NCBI RefSeq assembly: GCF_034387475.1
Contig: NZ_JAXCIL010000002.1
Span: 248,001-312,000, forward strand
Direction: 5' to 3'
Length of the DNA: 64,000 nt
Source of the DNA: Pseudomonas sp. Teo4
GTDB lineage: Bacteria; Pseudomonadota; Gammaproteobacteria; Pseudomonadales; Pseudomonadaceae
Under the pieces are notes generated by a model. The model was not told the origin of the DNA, did no database searches, and worked only from the letters and a program-made list of their open reading frames with translations. Every line of letters starts with the position of its first letter. Position 1 is the first letter of the stretch. A program made the translations under genes and the position numbers. Shown piece after piece: positions 1-8,737 of the stretch.

Positions 1-609
1 CAGCAGCAAGGTGAACTTCACCAGTTCCTCCATCACATCGACGACCCGGTCGTAATAGGGCGAAGGCTTCATGCGGCCGGCGTCGTCGAACTCCAGGTAG
101 GCTTTGGGCACCGAAGACTGGTTGGGGATGGTGAACATGCGCATCCAACGCCCAAGCACGCGCAGTTGGTTCACCACGTTGAACGACTGCGACCCACCGC
201 ACACCTGCATCACCGCCAGGGTCTTGCCCTGAGTGGGGCGAACCGCTCCGAGGGCCAGGGGAATCCAGTCGATCTGCGCCTTGAACACGGCCGACATCGC
301 GCCATGGCGCTCCGGTGAGCACCACACCTGCCCCTCCGACCACAGCACCAGTTCACGCAGCTCTTGCACCTTGGGGTGCTCGACAGGAGCGTCATCTGGC
401 AAGGGCAGGCCGGATGGGTTGAACACCCGCACCTCAGCGCCGAAATGCTCCAGCAGGCGTGCCGCTTCTTCGACCAGCAGGCGGCTGAACGAGCGTTCGC
501 GGGTCGACCCGTAAAGCAGCAGGATGCGCGGTTTGTGGTCGCTGGCCTGGACGGTGCCCGAAGGCGTCTCGAACAGGGAAAGGTCGAGATTGGGAAGTTG
601 CTCTGACAT
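1..609 (-). CDS. arsH: ArsH, NADPH-dependent FMN reductase of arsenic resistance (partial)
   Basis: Flavodoxin-fold NADPH:FMN oxidoreductase that oxidises trivalent organoarsenicals and protects against them. The reading frame is open from the ATG at 607-609 to the window edge (203 codons; the family is about 230-240 aa), so the C-terminus is missing. The flavin phosphate-binding segment [13 protein letters not shown] is visible near residues 31-43. A good ribosome site (GGAGG) precedes the start. It is the last gene of arsR-arsB-arsC-arsH, 8 bp after arsC, and is presumably under ArsR control with them. The operon context makes another flavin reductase unlikely. Confidence 0.93.
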   Translation of the reverse strand, partial: MSEQLPNLDLSLFETPSGTVQASDHKPRILLLYGSTRERSFSRLLVEEAARLLEHFGAEVRVFNPSGLPLPDDAPVEHPKVQELRELVLWSEGQVWCSPERHGAMSAVFKAQIDWIPLALGAVRPTQGKTLAVMQVCGGSQSFNVVNQLRVLGRWMRMFTIPNQSSVPKAYLEFDDAGRMKPSPYYDRVVDVMEELVKFTLLL

Positions 610-617
610 GTGTCCTC

Positions 618-1088
618 CTAGAGCGTACCGATGCGATCCAGCTCACGCTTGAGCTCATCACACCCGAGCGTGTCGAAGGGAAGTGCGAAGAAGGCGTTGC
701 AGCGCTGCTCGATGCGCGCCAGCGTGGCCCGGAAAGCGGCGTCAATCGACGCCTCGTCACCCACCACATCGGATGGGTCTTCCAGCCCCCAATGGGCTTT
801 CAGCGCCGGGCCGAAGTACACCGGGCACGCTTCACCGGCAGCCTTGTCGCATACCGTGATGACGATGTCCGGCGGGTTGCCCTCGAAGGCGTCGTTGCCC
901 TTGCTGCTCAGCCCTTCGATGGAAATACCGGCCTGCTGCAGGGTGACGAGGCTGCGCGGCAGCACCTGGCCCTTGGGGAAGCTGCCCGAACTCACCGCAG
1001 TGAACCCCGCCGGCGCCAGGTGGTTGAACAGGGCTTCGGACAGAATGCTGCGGCAGCTATTGGCCGTGCACATGAACAGGACTTGCAT
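618..1088 (-). CDS. arsC: Arsenate reductase ArsC, low-molecular-weight phosphatase fold
   Basis: Cytoplasmic enzyme of 156 aa that reduces arsenate to arsenite for export by ArsB. The N-terminus [14 protein letters not shown] carries the CX5R phosphatase loop of the LMW-PTP-type arsenate reductases. Further downstream are [12 protein letters not shown], with the other cysteines of the redox relay, and the segment HWGLEDP. This is therefore not the glutaredoxin-type ArsC of E. coli plasmid R773. It lies 27 bp after arsB and 8 bp before arsH. Confidence 0.95.
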   Translation of the reverse strand: MQVLFMCTANSCRSILSEALFNHLAPAGFTAVSSGSFPKGQVLPRSLVTLQQAGISIEGLSSKGNDAFEGNPPDIVITVCDKAAGEACPVYFGPALKAHWGLEDPSDVVGDEASIDAAFRATLARIEQRCNAFFALPFDTLGCDELKRELDRIGTL

Positions 1089-1115
1089 GGGTTGCTCCTT
1101 CGCGTGGTAACGGCT

Positions 1116-2399
1116 TCAGAGGCTCAGGCGCAGAGCCAGGGCCGAAAGAGTGATCAACAGAACCGGCAGGGTCAGCAAGATGCCGACCTTGAAGTAGTAA
1201 CCCCAGGTGATGCGCATACCCTTGCGCTCCAGCACGTGCAGCCAGAGCAGCGTGGCGAGGCTGCCAATGGGGGTGATCTTCGGACCCAGGTCGCAGCCGA
1301 TGACGTTGGCGTAGATCATCGCCTCGCGCACCAGCCCATCCACACCGCTGCCGTGGATCGACAACGCCCCGACCAGCACGCTGGGCATGTTGTTCATCAC
1401 CGAAGACAGCAACGCCGAAAGCAGGCCGGTACCGATGGCCGCGCTCCACAGGCCCTGCCCGGCCAAGCGCTCGAGCAACATGCTGAGGAAGTCAGTGAGG
1501 CCGGCGTTTTTCAGCCCGTACACCACCAGGTACATGCCCAGCGAGAAAATCACCACCTGCCAGGGCGCTTCGCGCAGCACGCGGCGGGTGGAAATACGGT
1601 GGCCACGGGCGGCCACCGCGAACAGAATCGCCGCACACACGGCCGCCACCGCGCTGACCGGAATACCCAGCGGCTCCAGCACGAACAGGCCCGTCAACAG
1701 CACCAGCAGCATCCATCCGCCGACGATGAAGGTGGCACGGTCATGGATGGCTGCTTTGGGCGCTTTGAGCGCCTCCAGCGAATACTGCGCCGGCAGGTCG
1801 CGACGGAAAAACATGAACAGCACCAGCAGCGTGGCCGCCACACTGGCCAGGTTCACCGGCACCATCACCGACGCGTACTCGGCAAAGCCCAGGCCGAAGT
1901 AGTCCGCCGAAACGATGTTGACCAGGTTGGACACCACCAGCGGCAGGCTCGCCGTGTCGGCAATGAAGCCAGCGGCCATGACGAAGGCCAGGGTCGCGGC
2001 GGGCGAAAAGCGCAGGGCCAGCAGCATCGACATGACGATGGGCGTGAGAATCAGCGCCGCACCGTCGTTGGCGAACAGCGCCGATACCGCCGCGCCCAAC
2101 AGCACGATGAAGGCGAACAGCCTGCGCCCGTCACCACCGGCCCAGCGCGCCACATGCAGCGCTGCCCACTCGAAGAAGCCGGCTTCATCCAGCAGCAGGC
2201 TGATGATGATGATCGCAATGAAGGTGGCCGTGGCGTTCCAGACGATGGCCCACACCGTGGGAATGTCGTGCAGCGACACCGCGCCGACGGCCAAGGCGAT
2301 GATCGCACCCAGCGCGGCACTCCAGCCGACGCCGAGGCCTCTCGGCTGCCAGATGACCAGGATGAGGGTGAAGATGAAGACAGCAGCAGCAACCAGCAT
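1116..2399 (-). CDS. arsB: Arsenite efflux pump ArsB
   Basis: Inner-membrane arsenite/antimonite exporter of 427 aa with about 12 hydrophobic segments. It aligns along its whole length with E. coli ArsB as I remember it, including [13 protein letters not shown] near the start, [42 protein letters not shown] and [18 protein letters not shown]. The start is placed at the ATG at 2397-2399 because E. coli ArsB starts at the matching residue. The frame stays open 58 codons upstream through arsR, which is a shadow. A GTG two codons upstream is an alternative start. Confidence 0.95.
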   Translation of the reverse strand: MLVAAAVFIFTLILVIWQPRGLGVGWSAALGAIIALAVGAVSLHDIPTVWAIVWNATATFIAIIIISLLLDEAGFFEWAALHVARWAGGDGRRLFAFIVLLGAAVSALFANDGAALILTPIVMSMLLALRFSPAATLAFVMAAGFIADTASLPLVVSNLVNIVSADYFGLGFAEYASVMVPVNLASVAATLLVLFMFFRRDLPAQYSLEALKAPKAAIHDRATFIVGGWMLLVLLTGLFVLEPLGIPVSAVAAVCAAILFAVAARGHRISTRRVLREAPWQVVIFSLGMYLVVYGLKNAGLTDFLSMLLERLAGQGLWSAAIGTGLLSALLSSVMNNMPSVLVGALSIHGSGVDGLVREAMIYANVIGCDLGPKITPIGSLATLLWLHVLERKGMRITWGYYFKVGILLTLPVLLITLSALALRLSL

Positions 2400-2419
2400 G
2401 GGCACGATCTCGAAGGGGT

Positions 2420-2767
2420 TCAGCAGCAGGCGCTGGCGCGGACGGGGCGGTCGTTCATGTTCTGCAGGCGCGAGGTGTTGTCCTGCAGCCACTCGGCGTT
2501 GGCCTGCAGCGTTACCTGCAACATCTCGTGCACCCAGGCGGGCAGTTGCGGGTTGAGGCGGTAATACACCCACTGGCCCTGGCGGCGGTCCAGCAACAGA
2601 CCACTGCTGCGCAGCTGCGCCAGGTGACGGCTGATCTTGGGTTGGCTATCGCTGAGCGCGCACATCAACTCACAGACACACAGCTCACCCAGGCTGGCGA
2701 TCAGCAAGGTGGCGCGGGCGCGGGTCTCATCGGCCAGGCTTTTGAAGACCTCGGTAGGCGTGATCAT
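2420..2767 (-). CDS. arsR: ArsR-family arsenic-responsive repressor
   Basis: Winged-helix repressor of 115 aa that releases DNA on binding As(III)/Sb(III). The metal-binding motif ELCVCEL is present, followed by the recognition helix region [18 protein letters not shown]. The C-terminus ends in ASACC, adding two more cysteines. The start is set at the ATG at 2765-2767 ([13 protein letters not shown]), the usual family beginning; an ATG 18 nt upstream is less likely. First gene of the ars operon, 20 bp before arsB. A perfect inverted repeat sits just upstream. Confidence 0.94.
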   Translation of the reverse strand: MITPTEVFKSLADETRARATLLIASLGELCVCELMCALSDSQPKISRHLAQLRSSGLLLDRRQGQWVYYRLNPQLPAWVHEMLQVTLQANAEWLQDNTSRLQNMNDRPVRASACC

Positions 2768-2783
2768 GGGGGCTGCCCTTAAC

Positions 2784-2815
2784 ATATGGATAAACGAATA
2801 TACGGATATCCATAT
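2784..2815. promoter_or_regulatory. Probable ArsR operator of the ars operon
   Basis: Perfect 9-bp inverted repeat ATATGGATA (2784-2792) and TATCCATAT (2807-2815), with a nested palindrome GGATATCC at 2804-2811. It starts 17 bp upstream of the arsR ATG in AT-rich DNA, where the arsR promoter should be. ArsR repressors bind such dyads and autoregulate. Assignment to ArsR is inferred from position. Confidence 0.65.
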
Positions 2816-2839
2816 ACAAAGCGCAACCCCCGCTGAGCA

Positions 2840-4462
2840 TCAGAAGCGGAAGCGCTTCATCATGTCGTTAAGCCCGATCGACAAGCTGGCCAGTTCCTGA
2901 CTGGCGGTGCTGATCTGGCTGGCGCCGTCGGAGGTCTGCAGCGACAGGTCGCGGATGTTCAGCAAGTTGCGGTCGATCTCGCGCGCGACCTGCACCTGTT
3001 CTTCCGTGGCGCTGGCCACCACCAGGTTACGCTCGTGGATGGTGCTCGCACCCGAGGTGATCTCATCCAGGGCCTGCCCTGCCAGCTCGGCCACTTCCAA
3101 CGTTTCGCGCACTTGCTGGCTGTTGCTCTGCATCGACGTCACCACACGGGCGGTGCCGTTGCGGATGGCGTTGACCATTTCCTCGATCTCCAGCGTCGAG
3201 CTCTGGGTACGCGCCGCCAGCGCCCGCACTTCATCGGCCACTACCGCAAAACCTCGCCCAGCCTCACCCGCCCGCGCCGCCTCGATGGCGGCGTTGAGCG
3301 CCAGCAGGTTGGTCTGCCCGGCAATGGCACCGATCACATCGAGCACCTTGCCCACTTCCTGGGACTGCTCCGAAAGCTCGCCGATCTGTCGGCAGGCCTC
3401 ACCGACATTGTCATTCATCCTGTCGATCGAGCTGATCACCTGCCCTACCCGCTCACGGCCAAGACGCGCGGCGTCCTCGGACTGCCGGGACACCTCGGAC
3501 GTGCTCACGGTGTTGTGCGCGACCTCCTCCGCCGCCGCGCTCATCTCGGTGACCGCCGTGGCCGCCAGCTGAATCTCGTCACTCTGGCGGTTGAGGTCGC
3601 TGGAAGTCTGCCGGGTGATGGCGGACATCTGCTCACTGGCCGCCGCCAGTTGCTGGGACGAGTCGGCGATCAACCGCAGCGCATCCTTGAGGCTGTCCTG
3701 CATTGCCGCCAGGGCTGTCATCAGTTGCGTGGCCTCGTCGCGGCCATGGGTGCGCACCACACGAGCCAGGTTGCCCCCGGCAATGCCCTGCGCCACATCG
3801 ATGGCCTCGCGCAGCGGGCTGACGATACTGCGGGTCAGCAGCCAGGCCAGGCTGACGGTCAGCACCAGCACCAAGCCCAGAATCGTGTAGGTGAGGTACA
3901 GGGCGCGTTGGTAAACGGCGCTGGCATCGGCGGTGTAGCGTGCAGCGGCTTCGCGGCTGGACTTGACCAGGGTGTCGTACAGCTCGCCGATACGGTTGGA
4001 GATGTCCTGCATCTCACCGCTGAGCATGGCCTGCATCTGCGGCACCTGGTTCTGGTCGGACAGCAGCTTGTACTGGTCGATCAGCACGCGGTACTTACCG
4101 ATCAATTGCTGCATTTCGACGAAGGCGGATTGGCTCGAAGGCGGTGCCACAGCGCTGTAGTCCTTCATCCCGGCATCCAGCAGCCCCTTGAGCTCTTCCA
4201 GTCGCGTCAGCGTCGGCGCCAACTGTGCCGGGGCCCGGGCGAGGGTCATGCGCATGGTGATGACCCGCAGGCCCAGCATATGGCTGCGGATCTCGCCCAG
4301 GTAGCGGGTACCGGCGTTGGTGACCTGCTCGGTGTACACCACCGCTTCGCGCATGGTGGAGATTTTGTCGATGGAGAACAGGCCGAGGATGACCACCAGC
4401 ACGGCGATCAGACTGAAGCTTAGGTAGGAGCGAGTGGCGATGTTGAGGCTGCGTACGGACAT
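2840..4462 (-). CDS. Methyl-accepting chemotaxis protein with a four-helix-bundle-type sensor
   Basis: Inner-membrane chemoreceptor of 540 aa. A first membrane segment at about 13-31 is followed by a periplasmic, mostly helical region (32-186), which fits a 4HB-type ligand domain by length and helix content. A second membrane segment is at 187-209, a HAMP domain at about 210-262, and a long signalling coiled coil. The highly conserved hairpin tip ([21 protein letters not shown], then [13 protein letters not shown]) is at about 380-415. No C-terminal CheR-docking pentapeptide is visible. The ligand cannot be told from the sequence. It converges on arsR and stands alone. Confidence 0.93.
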   Translation of the reverse strand: MSVRSLNIATRSYLSFSLIAVLVVILGLFSIDKISTMREAVVYTEQVTNAGTRYLGEIRSHMLGLRVITMRMTLARAPAQLAPTLTRLEELKGLLDAGMKDYSAVAPPSSQSAFVEMQQLIGKYRVLIDQYKLLSDQNQVPQMQAMLSGEMQDISNRIGELYDTLVKSSREAAARYTADASAVYQRALYLTYTILGLVLVLTVSLAWLLTRSIVSPLREAIDVAQGIAGGNLARVVRTHGRDEATQLMTALAAMQDSLKDALRLIADSSQQLAAASEQMSAITRQTSSDLNRQSDEIQLAATAVTEMSAAAEEVAHNTVSTSEVSRQSEDAARLGRERVGQVISSIDRMNDNVGEACRQIGELSEQSQEVGKVLDVIGAIAGQTNLLALNAAIEAARAGEAGRGFAVVADEVRALAARTQSSTLEIEEMVNAIRNGTARVVTSMQSNSQQVRETLEVAELAGQALDEITSGASTIHERNLVVASATEEQVQVAREIDRNLLNIRDLSLQTSDGASQISTASQELASLSIGLNDMMKRFRF

Positions 4463-4551
4463 GGCGGGTTACCGGCAGGTGGTGGACTGCCCGTACGATC
4501 GGCCGGATGTGCTCAGGTTTTACCCAGGATTTGCGGGCTTTGTGCGGTGAT

Positions 4552-4572
4552 CGAACACAATCACTGTGTTCG
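4552..4572. promoter_or_regulatory. Inverted repeat upstream of the chemoreceptor and CHASE2 operon
   Basis: CGAACAC (4552-4558) and GTGTTCG (4566-4572) form a 7-bp dyad with a 7-nt centre in the 253-bp divergent intergenic region. It could be an operator or part of an untranslated leader. A 24-nt stretch overlapping it (4536-4559) recurs with two mismatches at 11291-11314. No known binding consensus is claimed. Confidence 0.3.
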
Positions 4573-4715
4573 AGCGGTAGCGGGGGAAAAGGGGCAGCGG
4601 GTGTGCGCTGCCGAGCCGTGACGATCCATTTGAATTTACACAATGTGAAGCGTTTGGATACACTTTGCCATCAAGTGGCCATATGACATCACGGAGTGAT
4701 GGGTGAGGATTTGTT

Positions 4716-6176
4716 GTGCGTTGTTGTCGTAATGCAAAGCGTTACGCGCGAAGAAAATTTGCTCCGTCCATCAAAGTGGCAGACACCAAACTTGAACTGG
4801 TGCGTCGGCTCCCACTTGTTCGTCTAGGGCTTTATCTTCTCTTTGCCTCGTGGGTCATGTTCAGTGACCCGTTCGGCCTGTCCTCTGCTGCGGACAAGGC
4901 ATTGTCGGATCAGCTCGGGCGGTTCCGTGCGTTCGCTCAACCTGTCGCCCCTGCCCCCGTAACGGTCGTGGCCATCGATTACCCGAGCATCGCTGGGTTG
5001 AACAATGACGGACAGGGTTGGATGGCGGCCAATGACTGGCCGCTGACCTATGCGGACCATGGGCGAATCCTGCGTGACCTTGCTCTACCGAAAGACGGTG
5101 AGGCCGCCCCCGCAGCTATTTTCTACGACATCTTCTTCGAGCGCCCACGCACCACTAGCGGAGACTTGGGGCAGCTCGGCCGCATCTTGAAGCGGCTGGA
5201 CGAGAACCCCTCTGCATCGAGAATTTACCTGGCCGGTGGCGGCAAATTCGTGCCGATGTCCCAACAGTCCCGCGAACAGCTGCAGCCCACGCCACTGGCA
5301 GTCTCAGCCTGGGAAGGTAGCGGCGACCTTTACCCGTTGCAGGCGCCTCTGGCAGAAACGGCAGGCGCTAAACCTGTAGCAACGGCGGCCAGTGCACTCT
5401 ACCAAGCGCTATGCAGGGCGCGGGGTGATGATTGCCACTGGATCGATTCGACAAACCTGCCTGACCTGGCCATTCAGTGGAGTATCACGGACACGGACGA
5501 CTGCCGAGCCGGATCGCAGAACACTTGGCAGGATGTCGCAGCCATTCGCAACCGGCTATTTGGCTTCGAAGCAGAAGCGCATAACCCGCCTGCCGAATGC
5601 ATGCCTGTGCATCAGGTGCGGTTGTCACAGCTGTACGCAGAGCACCCGGTTAGCCTCAGGCCGCCACACCTCAAGCCCGGCGAACCGTTCGTGGTGCTGG
5701 TGGGGAACGTCATGCCAAGCCTGAACGACTATGTTGCCTCGCCACTTTATGGGCAGGTGGCTGGCGTATACCTGCACGCCAATGCATTGGCGAACTTGAA
5801 TGAACTGGGCCAGAGCTACGTACGAGAAAGCGACTCTAAAATCCCAATCTCCGTCTGTTTTTCTGCAGCAATTGTGTACTGGATGTGGCGGTTCGGCACG
5901 CTTGGTTACCGGGGCCAGGTTCGGAAGGCGGCTGAAGCCACGAGCGATTCGCTTGTACTGAGCTTACTCATTGGTGGGGGTTTAACCCTGCTCACCCTAG
6001 TGATGGTCTCGTTAACTTTCTATCTGTGCTACGAGCTGCGTGTCGCTCCCGAAGGGTGGATGTCCTTGGTGGCCTTCCTACCGATACTGAGGGGAGCAAT
6101 CGCGGCGACTGAGTCAAATTACAAGGACGCACCTGGTGAAAAATCGCACTCCGATCTACCTGCTACTGCTCGCTAG
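4716..6176 (+). CDS. CHASE2-domain membrane protein without an output domain
   Basis: 486 aa. Membrane segment at about 33-52, then a large extracytoplasmic region (about 55-370) with CHASE2 features: VTVVAIDYPSI near 82-92, WPLTYADHGRIL at 108-119, AAIFYDIFFERPR at 133-145 and VYLHANALANL at 351-361. Two or three further membrane segments follow at about 378-394, 412-438 and 446-462. CHASE2 is normally a sensor joined to a cyclase, kinase or GGDEF domain, but this protein ends at the last membrane segment. The start is the GTG at 4716, with TGAGGA about 7 nt upstream. It overlaps the next gene by 41 bp, so a shared operon with the two downstream envelope proteins is likely. Confidence 0.75.
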   Translation: MRCCRNAKRYARRKFAPSIKVADTKLELVRRLPLVRLGLYLLFASWVMFSDPFGLSSAADKALSDQLGRFRAFAQPVAPAPVTVVAIDYPSIAGLNNDGQGWMAANDWPLTYADHGRILRDLALPKDGEAAPAAIFYDIFFERPRTTSGDLGQLGRILKRLDENPSASRIYLAGGGKFVPMSQQSREQLQPTPLAVSAWEGSGDLYPLQAPLAETAGAKPVATAASALYQALCRARGDDCHWIDSTNLPDLAIQWSITDTDDCRAGSQNTWQDVAAIRNRLFGFEAEAHNPPAECMPVHQVRLSQLYAEHPVSLRPPHLKPGEPFVVLVGNVMPSLNDYVASPLYGQVAGVYLHANALANLNELGQSYVRESDSKIPISVCFSAAIVYWMWRFGTLGYRGQVRKAAEATSDSLVLSLLIGGGLTLLTLVMVSLTFYLCYELRVAPEGWMSLVAFLPILRGAIAATESNYKDAPGEKSHSDLPATAR

Positions 6177-6501
6177 CCTGAGCATCGCTTCCGTCTCGGC
6201 CGAGACACTGCGGATCCAACGGATTACCAACCCCGATCAGGTTGAGGTCGAGGCTGCCAAGGGCGGTGAACATCGATGGGTATCGCAGTTGGGGAATTTG
6301 TCCTACCCACTACCGGCCAAGGCCGTGGGAGTCGATCGCCTGGAGTTCCGCCAAGGCACCGGGGCATGGAGGGTTTCGCGTGCCGACGTGGAGTTGGTGA
6401 ATGAGAAACTGGTGGTCGACTCCTGCAGCACCATCCCTGTGACCCTGCCCAGCGACGCAACCTATGCAAGCGTCAAAGGAGCGGGCGAAGGATGCAAATG
6501 A
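6136..6501 (+). CDS. Small exported protein of unknown function
   Basis: 121 aa with a clear Sec signal peptide (MKNRTPIYLLLLASLSIASVSA, cleavage after about 22), then a mostly beta-predicted domain with two cysteines near the C-terminus that could form a disulfide. The start is a GTG at 6136 preceded by AGGA; the signal peptide begins there, so the 41-bp overlap with the CHASE2 gene appears real. It overlaps the next gene by 10 bp. I do not recognise the family; tight coupling suggests a periplasmic partner of its neighbours. Confidence 0.7.
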   Translation: MKNRTPIYLLLLASLSIASVSAETLRIQRITNPDQVEVEAAKGGEHRWVSQLGNLSYPLPAKAVGVDRLEFRQGTGAWRVSRADVELVNEKLVVDSCSTIPVTLPSDATYASVKGAGEGCK

Positions 6502-7853
6502 CCAAGCTGGGATGCTGCTTGCTCGCACTGGCACTTGTGGTGCTTTCCGGCTGTGCTGTCGACCCCAAGTACAGCCCGCTGAAACCACTGGAAGGCGCCG
6601 ATCGGAAGGTCAATATCAATGACATCCGGCTATTGCGACAAATGGACCGCACTCCGATTCTGGACCCGAACCTGATCGGTTTTGTGCAGCGCATTCGCCA
6701 GCGCCTCGAGGACGCTTGGGGTAAGCCGTGCGATTGCGTTGTGGTCGTCGACTCGTTCAGTGGCTATGAGGCCTATTCCCTCTCGACGACAACCATCGTG
6801 GTGTCGGCCGGGCTGATCGCCCAGGCGGGTTCCGAAGACGAGGTGGCTGCGGTTATCGCGCACGAACTCGGGCATGTCTATCAGGGCGACACCACCAAGG
6901 GCAGCCAGCAACAGATCGCATTGGACATGGCCAAACTGGCTGGCTGGGCCACTGGGGCGGGCGGTTACACACTGCTGCTGGGCGAGACTGTGGATGACGT
7001 CACCAAAGGCCTCGTCTACCGGCGCTGGAATCAGGATCAGGAAATTGCCGCAGACGGTTTCTCTGCGCAGTTGCTGCTCAAGGCTGGATATTCTCTCGAT
7101 GGCCTGAAAATGGCTATTCGTCGTCTCGGGCGATACAGCGAAGGCGCACTGTTGGCAAAAGCTCCGCAGACGCCTAATTGCGTCACGAGCAAGAACGGCA
7201 ATTATCAATTCAACCTGCGAGGCTGCAGCAAGGCCCTGAGCGGCGTGGACGAGAGCATCTATCAATCGTCCGAGAACCGGCTGGAACCCATCATGAAACT
7301 TGCCGCCAGCCTGCCGCCCGAGCAGCGCCGGCGCCGCCAGGGTGGGCCACTGCCGGTGTTTTCTTCGACCGACTACCTGTTCCGCCTGAATGATCTGGTC
7401 TCCAGCAACCAAGCACAGCTCAAGGCGACATTGGCGAAAATTGAAGCTCAACCGATGCCCAAGACACTGCAGGGCAATGTCGCCGTCACCAACAAACTGG
7501 CCATGGCTTACGCCATAGCCGGCGACTCGGAGCGCGCCAAATCCTATTTGCGCACCAGTTTGCAGAGCACTGGGCGTACTGCCTGGACATTCAACATGCT
7601 GTTCAAGGAAGTCGACCGAAGTGGTGATCAGAAGCAGGTCAGGAAGGCCATTGAAGATTCGCACCTGGAAGTCGGCTACATGGCTCAGCTGTTACCGGTG
7701 GAGTACTACCTGACCAAGCGCCACGGCCTGCAGGTGTACGAGTTGGTCGCTTATGGCCGCTGCGCGTCCAATCTGGTCGATGATGTGGCCACCTACAATG
7801 CCTGCTCCAAATTCGAGAAGCTTGCGAAACAGTATGGTGGAGCGAGTTGGTGA
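6492..7853 (+). CDS. M48-family zinc metallopeptidase lipoprotein
   Basis: 453 aa. Lipoprotein signal with lipobox LSGC (Cys 21). Peptidase M48 core: HELGH at 124-128 gives two zinc histidines, and QEIAAD near 183-188 supplies the third ligand (Glu 184). This places it with the periplasmic BepA/LoiP type of envelope proteases rather than membrane HtpX. The C-terminal part (about 300-453) is helical and resembles the repeat region of BepA-like proteins. It overlaps the preceding small exported gene by 10 bp. A role in protein quality control at the outer membrane is inferred from family and context. Confidence 0.85.
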   Translation: MQMTKLGCCLLALALVVLSGCAVDPKYSPLKPLEGADRKVNINDIRLLRQMDRTPILDPNLIGFVQRIRQRLEDAWGKPCDCVVVVDSFSGYEAYSLSTTTIVVSAGLIAQAGSEDEVAAVIAHELGHVYQGDTTKGSQQQIALDMAKLAGWATGAGGYTLLLGETVDDVTKGLVYRRWNQDQEIAADGFSAQLLLKAGYSLDGLKMAIRRLGRYSEGALLAKAPQTPNCVTSKNGNYQFNLRGCSKALSGVDESIYQSSENRLEPIMKLAASLPPEQRRRRQGGPLPVFSSTDYLFRLNDLVSSNQAQLKATLAKIEAQPMPKTLQGNVAVTNKLAMAYAIAGDSERAKSYLRTSLQSTGRTAWTFNMLFKEVDRSGDQKQVRKAIEDSHLEVGYMAQLLPVEYYLTKRHGLQVYELVAYGRCASNLVDDVATYNACSKFEKLAKQYGGASW

Positions 7854-7916
7854 GGAGGTCTCACGCGCACAGTACCTTCGGCTGCGCTGTCGGAAATAGA
7901 ACAGTGGTCATTGTTG

Positions 7917-8121
7917 CTGTACCGGCCTCATCGCTGGCAAGCCAGCTCCCACAGGTACGGTAGCGATCTCAAGATCGGCGAGGTTCATGTGGGAGCAACT
8001 GTCTTGCTCAATATCTAAAAAGCCTGCGTGATCCTTGTGGGAGCCGGCTTGCCGGCGATCACCGGCAAAGCCGGTGCCATACACCGCGCTGCCTGTATCG
8101 CCCCGGTTCGTCGCCACGACA
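7917..8121. repeat. REP-type intergenic repeat cluster
   Basis: Several copies of the P. putida REP core in alternating orientation, for example CGGCCTCATCGCTGGCAAGC at 7923-7942 and GTGGGAGCCGGCTTGCCGGC near 8037-8056, followed by ACCGGCAAAGCCGGT. They lie between two convergent genes, as REPs usually do. No coding potential. Confidence 0.75.
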
Positions 8122-8142
8122 AGCCGGCGATGCTCTGCCAAC

Positions 8143-8601
8143 TCAGGCCTTTTCAGCGACAACCCTGACTCGGTGACAATCAGCCGGCCCAAGCAGTTCG
8201 CCGCTGGCAGAACGGACAGCCATCGTCATCAACGGCTGGCCGGATGCATTGTCCAGCAGCACCGAGCGCGTCTCATCCGGCTCAAACTGAAACCGCTCGC
8301 CCCACTGCCGCAGGCTGACCACAATCGGAAAAATCTCCCGCCCTTTGTCCGTTAGCACGTATTCCTTGTAGGCACTGCCGTCCGACGCCGGACATATCTC
8401 GAACACCCCTACTTCAACCAGCGCTTTGAGTCGCGATGCCAGGATGTTTTTGGCGACCCCCAGGCTCTTCTGAAATTCGCTGAAGCGGCGGATATCGTCG
8501 AACGCATCCCGAATGATCATGAGCGACCAACGATCACCGATCACCTCGAGCGATCTGGCGACCGGGCATTCACGACTGTGGGGCGAAAGGGCTTCGGCCA
8601 T
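8143..8601 (-). CDS. HxlR-family transcriptional regulator
   Basis: 152-aa winged-helix protein. HxlR features: CPVARSLEVIGDRWSLMIIRDAF near residues 12-34 (N-terminal Cys and the WSLLIIRD-like helix), FSEFQKSLGVAKNILASRLK as the recognition region, and YVLTDKGREIFPIV. The cysteine at position 12 is where redox- or quinone-sensing HxlR proteins carry their sensor residue. It is divergent from an MFS exporter gene, with a direct-repeat operator candidate between them, so it probably represses that gene and itself. Confidence 0.9.
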   Translation of the reverse strand: MAEALSPHSRECPVARSLEVIGDRWSLMIIRDAFDDIRRFSEFQKSLGVAKNILASRLKALVEVGVFEICPASDGSAYKEYVLTDKGREIFPIVVSLRQWGERFQFEPDETRSVLLDNASGQPLMTMAVRSASGELLGPADCHRVRVVAEKA

Positions 8602-8659
8602 GCTTCTACCTTCTGAACGACGAGACTATCGGTGCGGTCGGGTGACCTGCGCAATTCTG

Positions 8660-8713
8660 GTTGCAATTTAAAACAAGAGCGAGCAAGAATTCAATCAAGT
8701 TGCAATTTGAAAC
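8660..8713. promoter_or_regulatory. Direct-repeat operator candidate for the HxlR regulator
   Basis: GTTGCAATTTAAAAC (8660-8674) and GTTGCAATTTGAAAC (8699-8713): 15 bp, one mismatch, 39 bp apart start to start (close to four helical turns), in the only intergenic space between the divergent hxlR-type and MFS genes. Position suggests the regulator's binding sites. The second copy lies 24 bp before the MFS start, where it would overlap that promoter. Confidence 0.55.
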
Positions 8714-8737
8714 CAGATTACCGACAGGGAAGACGTA

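Noticed and set aside
792..2564. 590-codon open frame on the plus strand
   Set aside because: Mirror frame of arsC/arsB in high-GC DNA; low-complexity H/Q/R/G-rich product without domains.
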